NCBI GenBank assembly: GCA_029747015.1
Contig: JAKOGI010000110.1
Span: forward strand, 694,233 to 758,232
Direction: 5' to 3'
DNA length: 64,000 nt
Source: Carnegiea gigantea
Taxonomy: Eukaryota > Streptophyta > Magnoliopsida > Caryophyllales > Cactaceae
The notes under the pieces are model-generated. The model saw only the letters and a list, made by a program, of their open reading frames with translations, was not told where the DNA came from and did no database searches. Below are positions 1 through 12,152 of the stretch, in pieces; position 1 is the stretch's first letter; each line of letters starts with the position of its first letter. The position numbers were made by a program, and so were the translations under genes.

Positions 1-1414
1 CACGGGCAGATGTGTGAAGTCTACACTGAAGAATTATTCTACTGCTTTTGTTTTCGTCTGTCCTCAGCTACTGATAACCAAGCCTTACCTTACAATGTTA
101 AGTAGATTCTTCAAGCAGTAAGCAAACACAAAGTAAACACAACCTGAACTTGATCCCTTAGCTAAATACTTGCATAAATTAGCTTTGAGAACTAATTGCC
201 CAAAATTGAGTTTTGGGCTATGAAAGATCGACTGACACTAAATTTACAAGAATATCCCTAGGATCCTTAGCAGAACCTGCTAAAATGAGACATGCACTGG
301 GTATTGTTGCTGTTGTTGTATCCTTCGGATCCTTAGACCTAAGAACCATTAAAACATGTGATAGTTACACATCCTACTATAACAACCTCACACTGCAATC
401 CATCCCCCCCCCCCCCAAAAAAAAGAAAAAGGAGGAAGAAAAAGTGCTAATAATATACAGCAATATATATGTCTTGCTTATACAAACTTCTCTGACGTTT
501 CAAGTTTTAAACTGATGGAATTTGCAAATAGCACACACTTGTCCAGCAGCTGCAAATTAGAAATGCCATTCTTTCTCCGATCATTTTGGAATATTGAGCC
601 AATTTAGAGATAGCATGTCATTCCTTGTGGATGGAATGCCTTATCAATCATTTCTTCCTCTGACAATTATAGGGTCATTGCTAAAGAATTAAAGGCTTTG
701 TCAGGAGACATGAATACTTTGTCTTTTAGCAATTAAAATGGGGTTAATTTTGAAATTGTACAGTTTATTTTGTGGTAAACGTAAGGTCTTGCATAAATAC
801 TGTTATTGGGTCTCTACTTTTTGCCTTAGGTCTTGATGAGAATCCTGGGATTGATGCCCCCCCAAAAAACCCCAAATACACGAACAGAGTCACTTGGAGA
901 GGTACATGCATTTTGTATCTGTTTGTTCCTAGGGAGGAAAAAAAAAAAGGTGGTTGGGGTTATCCTGCCTCTTGAAAGTAATGCTATCTGTATGGCTAGA
1001 AAGTTGGTATATTCATCTATTTATAATATCCCTTCATATCCTTTTATATATACATGTATTATACCTGTATGTGTACATACACTAATTGTTTATAGTTTTG
1101 ACAGAGCCAAAAGAGTTGATATTAGACAACTTTTCATCTTTTAACCTCGGTCGACTATGTTAAATGTCTCTTTAAACTGCCTTCTGCTTCATATGTGTAT
1201 GTTCAAGAGTAGCTGGGGATGTGATGCTTTTCCAATGAAGGATCTAACCTCTTTACTGTAGCTGTAAGGCTACTTATATATATATTTTTTTTAAAAAAAA
1301 AAATCCTCCCTCATAATGTGGTATTTGGCTTTCAGTCTGCTGAACTTGCTTTACCTTGTACACTGTTAATAAAATTCTGTATGAAGAACTCTGATCTTCC
1401 CTCTGGATCAACAG
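1..1414. other. Probable intron of the ADCK1-like kinase gene; no coding exon seen
   Basis: AT-rich sequence with no open stretch resembling the upstream part of an ABC1 kinase. The family's conserved HPGN-containing exon is not found here, so the 5' part of the gene presumably lies left of the window. A run of 13 C followed by an A-rich tract sits at 404-428. A second C7A6 tract is near 858. Small ORFs here are low-complexity read-through. Confidence 0.5.
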
Positions 1415-3554
1415 GTACTAGAAGACCTCAGTTGGTACTTCTGGACCATGGTCTGTATAAAGAACTTGACTTTTCAACTAGAATCAACTATGCTGCATTA
1501 TGGAAGGTACGAAGACCTGGGATGCAAAATTGGAATTTAATCTTGAACTTGTTACGTGATCTAACTCCTCATTCTTCATGCAGGGACTGGTGTTTTCAGA
1601 TGCAAAGGCAATTAAAGAATATAGTGCAAAATTGGGGGCAGGCGAGGACCTCTATGCACTGTTTGCAGGGATTCTAACAATGAGGCCCTGGAACAGGGTC
1701 ATTGATACATCGGCTGATCATTTGGTGGTACGAGGGACAGAGAGTGATCGATCAGAACTCCAGGTAAACTTATCAAGAGCACATTGCTTTGTGATTGACC
1801 TTTCGGGGATGAGAATCTTCTACTGTACTTTGGTTTGTGGTCATGTCATCAGTAATGTTTTTTTCAAGTAGTTCCAGATATATTTTTCTTTAAAGAAGTC
1901 CTGTTAGTCCTTAGGTTGTTCAGTTTGATGGTTTAAGATCATGCTGCCTGATTTATATATTTGCAGATGTATGCATCCATGTACTTCCCTCAAATTTCGG
2001 AACTTCTAAGGAGGCTGCCACGTGTAATTTTGCTGATGCTGAAGACAAATGATTGCTTACGGGCTGTGAATAATGCTCTGGTATTGCATTAATTTCCTTT
2101 TCCTGTCTTCTAGTCCCCTCCATCATAGGCAAAATCATTGACAGTTTAATATGTTATGCTGCCTATGTTATTTGAACCCAATTATGACTTGGTGTTGTGT
2201 GATATGACTATATGAGTATGTGTTGAAGTGTCAAACACTTGGGCTTGCACTTCTGATAAATCTGGCATATTCTTGGTTTAAAGTTAAGTGCCAATCATCC
2301 ATGCCCATATTTTGGAATCTCCAGGTAACTTATTGTATAGAGCACATTAGATAACTAAATAAGCATGCATTTCACACCACACGTATAACATGAATTCAAA
2401 GAGTTAAACTATCAGAAAAACTTGGTTTTTGTTGGTCCCACATGTTGGCCAGGGCTCTTGGGGAGGGTTTTTTCTTTTCCTTTTTTTGTAATCCCCGTTT
2501 TGGTGGTTCATGATGCATGAAGTGCAAGTCAAACCTTTATTCTGGAGAGTGATTGTTCTGCTTTCTGAGACACATATTTGCTGCCCTTGTAGCAACACCC
2601 GTTTTTCTTTGTTTTGGGCACACATGGCTATGAGGGGGCTGGGGGTTCACAGTCAAGAAAAGATTGCATCAGGGAGGCTTTCTGCAGAAAGTAGTACCTG
2701 TTAATGTTGCCAGGCCGGGTTATGCCACATTTAGGGGTGGGGAACACCGGTCGGATTAGGGTCGACCTGTTTACGAAGTGGGTCAGATCGAGTCCCGGTC
2801 AACCGTTAACGAAGTGGGCGGGGCTGGTCTTTTTATGTAAATAAATGGGTCCAGTTGGATCGGGACATGGGCGACCCATTTTGGCCTATTTTAAAATGGA
2901 GCAAATTTGCACAACTTTATATAATAATTATTATTAAATATAAAGCATTATTAGCAAGCTCAACTAATTGTAGCATGTAAATTAGTGTAGCAAGTAGGTT
3001 GAAAAATATCGGGTCACTAAACTGGTCATTATTGACTGTCCGACCTGTTAATATGTTTTAATGGGCCGGCATGCTATTGACCCGACCCATTGTTGAGCCT
3101 ATTTTAAACGAGCCGATCCATTTGACCCGATGGGTGCCTGGCCCGTTGCCCGGCCCCTAAGACATAACATACATGCTTCATCCTTTTTCCTTTGGTCTTT
3201 ATTGACATTGATTTATCTTTCCCTCAGTCTGCTGTCTCTGCTGTCATAAATCTCCTCATCTGTTTCTTCCCTCCTCTCCCTTTTGTGCATTGGGAATGCA
3301 GTATAGTTTGGCATTCTAATTATATTTTTGGTCAGTTGCAAGGATCATCAATGGAAACATACCTGATCATCGGGAAGGTTTCATCTGAAGCAGTCATTGA
3401 GGCAAAGCTGCAGCAGAGGAAATCCATCCTAACTTGGATAAGTGTTTGGTTGGAAGAGATTTTGTTAAACGCTCGCCTTCTGGCAATGCAAGTAGCTCTT
3501 TGGGCATTACAACTGCAGAAACTGTTACAATATAGGAAAGCTTTAGGCTGCTGA
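1415..3554 (+). CDS. ABC1/ADCK1-like atypical protein kinase, 3' part (four exons)
   Basis: This is the C-terminal part of an ABC1 (UbiB/ADCK1-type) atypical kinase, a family of ATP-dependent kinases usually in mitochondria or plastids and linked to quinone and lipid homeostasis. Exons: about 1415-1506, 1584-1763, 1967-2080 and 3336-3554, all with GT-AG junctions and consistent phase; the stop is TGA 3552-3554. The first exon reads PQLVLLDHGLYKELDF, where LLDHG is the family's equivalent of the DFG metal-binding motif. Later exons read GEDLYALFAGILTM, MYASMYFPQISELLRRLP and LQGSSMETYLIIGKVSSE, which I recognise from plant ADCK1 homologues. About 200 residues are present of the roughly 540 usual. 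The 5' edge of the first exon is uncertain: the reading frame stays open further left (LPSGSTG), so the acceptor may lie some 25 bases upstream. The third intron (2081-3335) contains a MITE. The family call is firm; substrate and compartment are unknown. Confidence 0.85.
2732..3159. mobile_element. Non-autonomous TIR element (hAT-like MITE) in an intron
   Basis: A 428-bp stretch much more GC-rich than its surroundings. It begins TAGGGGTGGGGAAC and ends GTTGCCCGGCCCCTA, giving imperfect inverted ends. Between them are many degenerate GACCCG/CGGGTC words, as is common in plant hAT MITEs. A clean 8-bp target duplication could not be recognised, so the superfamily is tentative. It lies inside the last intron of the ADCK1-like gene. 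Confidence 0.55.
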
Positions 3555-4395
3555 GTACCACTGTAGACACCCAATGTGGTAAGTACTTCATTTTTTTGTT
3601 CTGACGTACAGTCTAATAGTGATATTCTTTTGTCATTCAAAGGCTCAAACCTCAGGGGACAAACCAATTTGCGGCCCCTAGCCTACCGATAGGTCATTTT
3701 CGCGGACAATATTTGAACCAAATCGCAAATTCATTGTATGAATTTGTGCACGAGACAATTTTTGCTGATAAATTTGATGAACCTTGTATGGGGTGCCTAC
3801 GTTGTAAATTAACAAACATGATATGATTCATGCCTCATGGCTGCCCAACCCAGTTAGTTTCACGGGCTTTTCGTTGTATCCTTTGATGTTATTGGGACTG
3901 TAACAACCTTACAGCAGTTGAAATTTGAGTGACACTCTACAGAAAGGGATTTTTGCCTTTTGTTTTCTCCTTGTACGTTGATTTTGTATTGAAATGTTTT
4001 TTGCGCCCAATTATTTTACATTGTGTGTACCAGTTATATTTTATACCAGCAAAACTGGTCTAAGGGGATGTACTTTGATTGTCATCCAAGAGAAAAGGTA
4101 CCAAATTTGAAGCCTTAAAGCCATTGTTGGATTATTTTTGGGGTTTGTGGCTTTCATCAATTCAAGGCCCAGAGAGGGGGAGGGGAGACCAGATAGTCAA
4201 ACTACATCCTTTTGGGCCAGCTCTGGCAATACTAACAGGACAATGAACCTAAAGGAGATCTGTATTTATGTTTGGATAGTATTGCATTCGCATGTATCAT
4301 ATATTCGTGTATGTATATATATGTCCTTAATAGCTCCTACCCTAACTGTCTCAACACAATCCTTGTTTGGGAATTTTTCTTCTCATTTTTTCTTT
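3555..4395 (+). other. 3' UTR and downstream flank of the kinase gene
   Basis: No coding potential. AT-rich sequence that probably includes the 3' UTR of the ADCK1-like gene. It ends in a 14-G run at 4396-4409 that borders the tandem duplication. Confidence 0.4.
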
Positions 4396-4410
4396 GGGGG
4401 GGGGGGGGGT

Positions 4411-5787
4411 TTCTTTGGGGGGGGGGGTTGTTCCAAAATAAGAATTACTCTGATTTAGTTGGATAGGATTACCAAGCTCAATGCTTTCCAACTCTATGTG
4501 CTAAACCAGTCCATTCTTAAGAAATCATAGATCAAGGAAGACCCGGAGGTAGCTGTCCTCGTTTTGTCGTAATGCATATGATGCCTCGAGCCATATAAAT
4601 ACTAGTAGTGTGTTTTTTTGCTTACCCTTATGGTCGATAAAATGTCCAACCAAAGGCACCCTAAAGCGCAGGAGAGAGGGCTTTTTTTGGGGGGGGGGGA
4701 TTCTCCGATACCTTGAGATTTTAGACATTTATACTTCAATAGAGTTGAAACATTTAAACATACTTCCTTGTGATTAATCTTGAGTAGTGTAGCTGCGTAC
4801 TCGAATAGTTAAAACATTTCTTAACTCACTGTTGATTAGCTTGTCTTGGGTGAGACTGTCTTACTTAGATTATTGTAAGATTCTATTGTTACGTTAGTTT
4901 ATGAATTGTATCATTTGCATGTGAGATACCATATTGATAGTCTTATAATAACTTATTATGAACTATTTCACCTAAGAATTTGTATTAAGATTTGTGTTGT
5001 ACACTTGTACATTTAATTGACATGGGAGAACAATTTGCTCTTTTTTTTTTTATTTCAACGACTATCGATGACATCCTTTTCGTGTGCGTCAAAGCTGTTT
5101 CTTTGGGGGGTGGGGTTGTTCCAAAATAAGAATTACTCTGATTTAGTTGGATAGGATTACCAAGCTCAATGCTTTCCAACTCTATGTGCTAAACCAGTCC
5201 ATTCTTAAGAAATCATAGATCAAGGAAGACCCGGAGGTTGCTGTCCTCGTTTTGTCGTAATGCATATGATGCCTCGAGCCATATAAATACTAGTAGTGTG
5301 TTTTTTTGCTTACCCTTATGGTCGATAAAATGTCCAACCAAAGGCACCCTAAAGCGCAGGAGAGAGGGCTTTTTTTGGGGGGGGGGGATTCTCCGATACC
5401 TTGAGATTTTAGACATTTATACTTCAATAGAGTTGAAACATTTAAACATACTTCCTTGTGATTAATCTTGAGTAGTGTAGCTGCGTACTCGAATAGTTAA
5501 AACATTTCTTAACTCACTGTTGATTAGCTTGTCTTGGGTGAGACTGTCTTACTTAGATTATTGTAAGATCCTATTGTTACGTTAGTTTATGAATTGTATC
5601 ATTTGCATGTGAGATACCATATTGATAGTCTTATAATAACTTATTATGAACTATTTCACCTAAGAATTTGTATTAAGATTTGTGTTGTACACTTGTACAT
5701 TTAATTGACATGGGAGAACAATTTGCTCTTTTTTTTTTTTATTTCAACGACTATCGATGACATCCTTTTCGTGTGCGTCAAAGCTGT
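4411..5787. repeat. Near-identical 689-bp tandem duplication
   Basis: Two head-to-tail copies, about 4411-5098 and 5099-5787. The shared landmarks AGAATTACTC (4441 and 5129) and AAAGCTGT (5091 and 5780) are offset by 688-689 bases. Only a few substitutions and homopolymer-length changes separate the copies, for example in the poly-G tracts at 4689-4699 and 5377-5387. No long ORF, no TG...CA ends and no target duplication were recognised, so this looks like a simple segmental duplication rather than paired LTRs. Small ORFs in both copies are identical for that reason and are not evidence of a gene. Confidence 0.9.
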
Positions 5788-7025
5788 GTACTTATTCATG
5801 TTAATTGGAAAGTTGAATATTAACAAGAGTACTGCTTGCGAATCACTCTCAAGCATGCAGTGCAATGGGTACAGTAACGTCTGAGCACATTTTTAGATAG
5901 AAATAGTTCACCAACGCTGCCGGAAATTAATAAGTGGCTGTTAAAGTGGTTGGCTACAGTTTGTTGAAATATTAACTATCTTCAGTCTTTGGTCATGGCC
6001 TTGTGTCCATGCCTTCACCCTTACATTTTGTTCTTTTGGGGCGTTGGTTTTCAAATTCCTTTCCCTTCCCCCCTTTCTTCATCTCCCTAGGGCGAAGTCT
6101 ACAGTTGTGTTTTGGAACAAATCGAATTGACCCAAAAGTGTGTATATACATATATGTGTGTGCGCGCGCACATGCGAGCGCATGTGTATAGAGAGAGAAG
6201 TCAATGTAGTTTTGGTGTAAGATTAAGATTGCCATGTATAGTAAATTTCATAATGGGCTTACCCTCTTCATCTTTGTATTATATTGTTCTTTGTGCCTAC
6301 CCGAAATCCTTTGTTTTTTAAAAAAATGCTTTGGGAAGTAAGGATTATGTATACATGTTTTTTAAATTTAAACATATAATCAAGTTTTCTTAGTCGAAAT
6401 TGAACTTTTTCTTTTGATGTAGAAGCTTCTTTGACGTATCTTTTTGTTCTTCCTCCCGTTCCTAAAATGGAATAGTAATCCAAGATATACCTACTAAAAG
6501 CCTCAAGAATCATATGATTATTTGGAGGGAAAATACGGCAACATCAGAAAAGTTTTTTTAGGTCAACCAAAAAAAAAAAAAAGAGAGCAAGAGAGACTGA
6601 TTTTTCATGATAATAATTACCCTCTGAACCACATAGCCCACTGTTGCCATAACAAAAATTCTAGTAATACAAGAAATTAAAGATAATGAGAACTCCACCA
6701 ATCAAATAGCCAAAATAATAACAATAATGAAAATTCGAGAACTAAAAGTTAAAAAGAGAATTCAAAACATGTTAATACACTGTTTATAGTCCAATTAAGA
6801 TTGTACGATATTTCCATATGTCAAACTTGTATTTATTGATTTGTTGCTCCTTGAAGCACACATGTGGGTGAGGCTTGGTTTAGCCTTTAGGCTTTGAACT
6901 ATTTGACTTGAATAGTCTTGCAAGGTGTGACCCCATGCTAGTCGCCCCATGAGTTCTGGAGTATACTTAGGATTTATGGAGGGCAATATTATCCCTATCT
7001 TTTGCTGTCCATTTCTATAAATAAT
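5788..7025. other. Gene-free AT-rich stretch
   Basis: No gene or recognised element. An alternating purine-pyrimidine tract lies at about 6138-6192 (GTATATACATATATG followed by a GTGCGC/CATGCG stretch). A poly-A tract lies at about 6569-6583. Confidence 0.5.
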
Positions 7026-7249
7026 CCCTGTTCTTTTCGTTCGTAATTTTAAAATACCAATCTCAACTTACTTCAACCTATTTTAATCCATTTCAACCTA
7101 TTCAATTTACTTCAACTCACTTTCACTATTTTAACCAAGTTTAATTTATCACATAAAAAAAATTCAAACCACTTCAACCCACTTCAACCCACTTTAATCC
7201 ACTTCACTCTTTTACCAATATCAATTTACCTACGAAGAAAACAAGCCCT
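7026..7249. repeat. MITE-like element rich in ACTTCAACC words (copy 1)
   Basis: The interior is a degenerate tandem array of words such as ACTTCAACC and CCATTTCAACC. It is bounded on the left by CCCTGTTCTTTTCGTTCGTA and on the right by TACGAAGAAAACAAGCCCT, which are imperfect inverted repeats of each other. Related copies lie near 35.3 kb, and looser relatives near 49.7 and 56.2 kb. No clear target duplication was read. Confidence 0.5.
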
Positions 7250-7408
7250 AAACTATATTTCAATAAGAAAACCATAAACCCATTTCATTAACCCATCACA
7301 TTTTATCTATTATACATTCGAAAGTCTCAACCATATATCATACTTGCTGCAACTATAAGATTTTGTTTTCTTTTTCTTTTTTGTTGTTCTCCCACTCATA
7401 TTACTTCT

Positions 7409-8001
7409 TGTTGGGTTTTATGACCCAAAATCTCGAGTATCGATACGGGGAGCCCATGCTGCACAGATACGGGCGTGCCAAGACGAAGAGCCGAAAACAG
7501 AGCAAACAGCAAAGTGGCACGGGGGTGCCGTGCCACGTGGCACGGTCGTGCCCCGGCCAATTATTTGCCGCCTTGTTTTGGCGGCTAGGATTTGGCGTTG
7601 AAGGTGTTTTCTCTGCAGCGGCTAGGGCTTTTCCAGGGGGGGAACGCTATTTTTCAGGCCCTATAAAAGGAGGGTCAGGCCTAGGTTCTAAAATACTCCA
7701 TTACTCATAAACACATTGAGAGGTAAAAGTAGTTTGCGAGAGATTACAATAGAGAGAGATTGTAAGTCTGCTCCTAGATCGAATCACTGAGGTGATTGTG
7801 ATCGTGATGTACTTTCCTACTCATAGTGGATTGTTTTGGTGCTATCGCCGTCCGTTGGTTTTCCCACATTGGGTTTTCCACGTTAAATTCCTGTGTTCTT
7901 ATTCTCTTCCTATTATTCTGTTGTTTTATTGATTGAATTTATGATTTTCTATTGCATCCTATCGCTTCCGCTATACTATTACTCTGATATTAATCCTAAC
8001 A
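7409..8001 (+). repeat. 5' LTR of the copia element
   Basis: A 593-bp LTR with a TATA box (TATAAAA at 7662-7668) followed by the presumed R region. By eye it differs from the right LTR at about 27 positions plus a 9-base insertion near 7535 and a few one-base indels. Nearly all differences are transitions, and most have A or T in this copy where the other has G or C. Confidence 0.95.
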
Positions 8002-8003
8002 AG

Positions 8004-8015
8004 TGGTATCAGAGC
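8004..8015 (+). other. Primer binding site (initiator tRNA-Met) of the copia element
   Basis: TGGTATCAGAGC, two bases after the LTR end, is the standard plant copia site complementary to the 3' end of initiator tRNA-Met. Confidence 0.93.
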
Positions 8016-8039
8016 TCTGATTATAGGATGTATTCAATC

Positions 8040-11000
8040 ATGAAGGTAGACATTCAGAAGTTCGACGGAGAGATTAGTTTTAATCTCTGAAAGGTGCAGA
8101 TGAGAGCGGTTCTCATCTAGCACGGGTTGTGGAAGGCCCTGAAGGGACCTCATGTCAAACCTGAGAAGATAACAGATGAGCAATGGGCTGAAGAACAGAA
8201 GAAGCGGCGTGGGTCGCTGACGGAAGACGAATGGGAGGAACTGGAGCTGAAAGTGGTTTCAGCCATACAACTGTGCGTGGCACCTCACGTTCTACGAGAG
8301 GTACTTGATAAGGTAACTGCTATAGACCTTTGGACTCGGCTAGAAGAGTTGTATATGACGAAAAGTCTAGCAAATAAGATTAAGCTGAAAGAAAGGTTAT
8401 ATACCTGTCGTATCTGAAGGTGATGCCCGTCCAAAAACATCTGAATGAGTTTAATTCAATTCTAGTGGATCTAGAAAGCTTGGACGTTAAAATTGATGAT
8501 GAGGATAAAGCTATCCTACTTGTTGTCTCACTACCCCCTTCCTACAAACACTTTAAAGAAATTATGCTGTATAGTAATTCAGATATTATATCATTTGAGG
8601 ATGTCAAGGCTAACCTACCGTCTAAAGAAAAGTTTGATCATGATATTCAGCTGATTCGGGAGAGGGATTGGCGGTCAGGGGTAGGACAACAGAGAAAAGG
8701 GGGAATGGTAACAGGAAAAAGAGCCGTTCTAAATCACGGAATCCTCATGCTAATAAAACCAGTCACTTCTACAACAAATTGGGTCATATCAAGACTAATT
8801 ACTGGAAATTAAAGAAAAAGAATGAGGAGAAGGAGAAAACTGCTACAGCTGATTGTGTAGTAGAGTCTGAGTCTGATGGGGATGTATTACTTGCTACTTC
8901 GTTAGCTACCACTTCTGAGAGAGGAGTGGATGATAATTGGGTTTTAGATTCTGGTTGCACGTTCCACATGTGTCCTCGTAGGGACTGGTTTGTAACTTAT
9001 GAACTTGTGGAGTCTGGGGTTGTACTTATGGGCAACGATGCTGAATGCAAGGTTGGAGGGATAGGTACGGTTCAGATTAAAACCCATGATGGCACTGTTA
9101 GAACTTTGTCTAAAGTGCGTCACATTCCTGATATGACTCGTTGTTTGATCTCTTTGGGTACTCTTGAGACTAATGGTTGCAGGATCGTTATGGAGAATGG
9201 TGTCCTAAAGGTAACTAAGGGAGCCATGGTGATGATGAAGGGACTGAGGCAGGGGAGTCTCTACATTCTGCAAGGAGCTACAGTTACAGGCATAGCTGCA
9301 GTGGGTACAGCAGATGACATGAGGTTATGGCACATGAGGTTGGGCCATATGAGTGAGAAAGGGATGACCATTCTGGGGAAGAAAGGTTATCTTGGTAACG
9401 CCAGTACGGGTAAGTTAGATTTCTGTGATCATTGTGTTTTTGGAAAATAGAAAAAGGTGAGTTTCTCTAAAGCAACACACCGTACTCAGGGGACCCTAGA
9501 TTATATCCATTCTGACCTGTGGGGTCCCTCAAAGGAACCTTCTTTTGGGGGTAAGCGTTACATGTTGACATTTGTTGATGATTTCTCACGTAAGGTTTGG
9601 GTTTACTTCTTAAGACATAAAAATGAGACCTTTTCTATGTTTAAAAAGTTTAAAGCTCTGGTTGAGAACCAGACTGGGAGAAAGATCAAGAAACTCAGGA
9701 CTGACAATGGCCTGGAGTTTGTTGAATCAGAGTTTGAGGAGTTCTGCACAGTAAACGGCATAGCCAGGTACAAGACTTTGGTTGGGAAACCACAGCAGAA
9801 TGGGGTTGCAGAACGAATCAACAGAACACTCTTGGAGAAAGCACGGTGTATGCTTTCAAATGCTGGGCTTTGGGATCGTAAAGCATTCTGGGCTGAGGCC
9901 ATCTCTACAGCCTGCTACTTGGTGAATCGTTCACCACATTCCTCCATTGACTTTCAGATTCCAGAAGAAGTATGGTCAGGTAATCCTGTTGACTATTCTA
10001 ATCTTAGGATATTTGGATGTCCTGTATATGCCCATGTGAATGATGGGAAATTAGCCCCCAGGGCTATCAAATGCATGTTTATGGGATATGCTTCTGAATC
10101 CAAGGGGTATCGCATGTGGTGCCCTGAGTCTAAGAAAGTAATACAAAATAGAGATGTTACTTTCAATGAGACTGTTATGTTGCCTTCTGGAAAGGATTCT
10201 GTTGTTCCTTCTACTGATGCAGGTAATCAGGCAGATACCACTATGGAGGTGGAGGTGGAGACCATTGCAGCTCAAGGTGGAGCTGCTGAGGAGCCCAATA
10301 GGGAAGCCCAGGTTATTGAGCCTGGGACTATCAGTTCTGGTCAACCTCAGGTGGAGGTTGAGTATTCTATAGCTCATGATCATCCTCGAAGGGAGATCAG
10401 GAGACCTGCCCGGTACAATGATGATGAGGGACTGATAGCATACGCAACTTTCAATTGCAGAGGAAGTGCCTGAAGGTGTTGAACCTTCAAACTACACTGA
10501 AGCGATCACCTACCCGAGTTTACCTAATTGGATGCTGGCTATGCAAGAAGAGATGGAAAGTTTGCAGAAGAACAGAACCTGGGAATTGTGTGACCTGCCT
10601 AAAGGCCGAAGAGCCTTAATTGCCAAGTGGATTTACAAGAAGAAAGAGGGAATTCTAGGGGTTGAGGATGCAAGATGGAAGGCACGGTTGGTTGTTCGTG
10701 GTTGCAACCAACGGGAAGGTATTGATTACAATGAGGTTTTCTCCCTTGTTGTTAGACATACCTCCATTCGATTACTTCTTTCTTTTGTTACACTATTTGA
10801 CTTGGAGTTGGAGCAGTTAGATGTAAAAACAGCCTTCCTGCATGGAGAACTAGAAGAGGAGATTTACATGAGGCAGCCTGAAGGGTTCACTGTTCCTGGA
10901 AAGGAACATCTGGTGTGTAAGTTGAAGAAGTCCTTGTATGGACTCAAACAAGCTCCTAGGTAGTGGTATAAATGTTTTGATACGTTTATAATTGATAAAG

Positions 11001-12052
11001 GGTATATACGCAGTAGATATGATAATTGTGTGTACTTCAGACAGTATGGTGATGGGACTTTTATATATCTATTGCTGTATATTGATGATATGCTAATTAC
11101 CTCTAAAGATAAAAGTTTAATTAGCATGCTGAAATCTCAACTCAGTAAAGAGTTTGAGATGAAAGACTTGGGTGCAGCAAAGAAAATACTGGGCATGGAA
11201 ATCCACAGGGATCGGAAGGGAGGTAAACTATACTTATCTCAAGAAAGGTACGTTGAGAAAGTACTGAGTAGATTCAACATGGGGGACTGCAAGACAGTAT
11301 CTACTCCACTTGCTGCACACTTTAGACTGTCTGCGGAATGCTGTCCGCAAACAGAGGAAGACATCAGTAGAATGTCTAAGGTACCTTATTCTAGTGCTGT
11401 AGGGAGCTTAATGTATGCTATGGTTTGCACTAGACCTGACTTATCACATGCTGTAAGTGTAGTAAGTAGATATATGCACAATCCTGGGAAGGATCATTGG
11501 GAGGCTGTGAAATGGATCCTTCAATATCTGAAGGGTACTGCAGGGAAGGGGTTGGTGTTTGATAGAAACAAAGCTGTTACGTCTGATGTAACAGGCTTTG
11601 TTGACTCTGATTATGTTGGAGACTTGGAGAGGAGGAGGTCCATATCTGGGTACATCTTTACCATGTGTGGGGGTGCTATCTCCTGGAGAAAATCACTGCA
11701 ATCTATTGCAGTCTTGTCTACTACAGAGGCTAAATATATTGCTGCTACTGAAGGGGTGAAGGAAGCTACCTGGCTGAGGGGACTGGTAATTGAACTTGGA
11801 GTACCACAATCTACCATTGTGGTATATTCTGACAGTCAGAGTGCCATACATCTGACCAAAAATGATGCCTATCACTTGAAGACCAAGTATATCAGCATAA
11901 AGTACCACTACGTGTGAGACACGGTTGCTGCAGGAGAGATAGTGGTGAAAAAGGTGCACACTTCAGAAAATCCTGCTGAAATGTTGACCAAGCCTCTACC
12001 TATAGTTAAGTTCGAGCATTGCTTGGACTTAGTAGGCGTTCACAACCACTGA
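8040..12052 (+). pseudogene. Degenerate copia gag-pol polyprotein
   Basis: Starting from the ATG at 8040 the frame encodes a gag region (UBN2-like, about 8127-8660) followed by a zinc-knuckle position in which all three cysteines are replaced; only the histidine of SHFYNKLGHIKTNY remains. The aspartic protease site is WVLDSG. The integrase has HSDLWGP, RTDNGLEF and NGVAERIN for its D, D, E residues. The reverse transcriptase has QLDVKTAFLHG and YIDDML. RNase H has VDSDYVGD, STTEAKYIA and YSDSQSA. Breaks: stops at 8088-8090, 8118-8120, 9448-9450, 10961-10963 and 11915-11917, and frame changes near 8415, 8660-8700 and 10444. The frame ends at TGA 12050-12052. This is a non-functional relic whose short open pieces should not be annotated as separate genes. 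Confidence 0.95.
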
Positions 12053-12152
12053 GGGCCCTGTGGGGCATAGCCCCATTCGGGGCATCACCCTCTGGGGTGA
12101 GACGACGGCGACGGAAAGTTGAAGATTGGAGATTTTGGTCCAAGGTGAAGAT

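Noticed and set aside
4525..5416. Two nearly identical 67-aa minus-strand proteins
   Set aside because: They are the same chance ORF in the two copies of the 689-bp tandem duplication and include poly-G encoded Pro runs.
4411..5787. The 689-bp direct repeats as paired LTRs
   Set aside because: They are directly adjacent with no internal region, lack TG...CA ends and show no target duplication.
8127..11917. Separate genes for each open piece (gag-like, integrase-like, RT-like)
   Set aside because: All belong to a single broken copia gag-pol; annotating them separately would be misleading.
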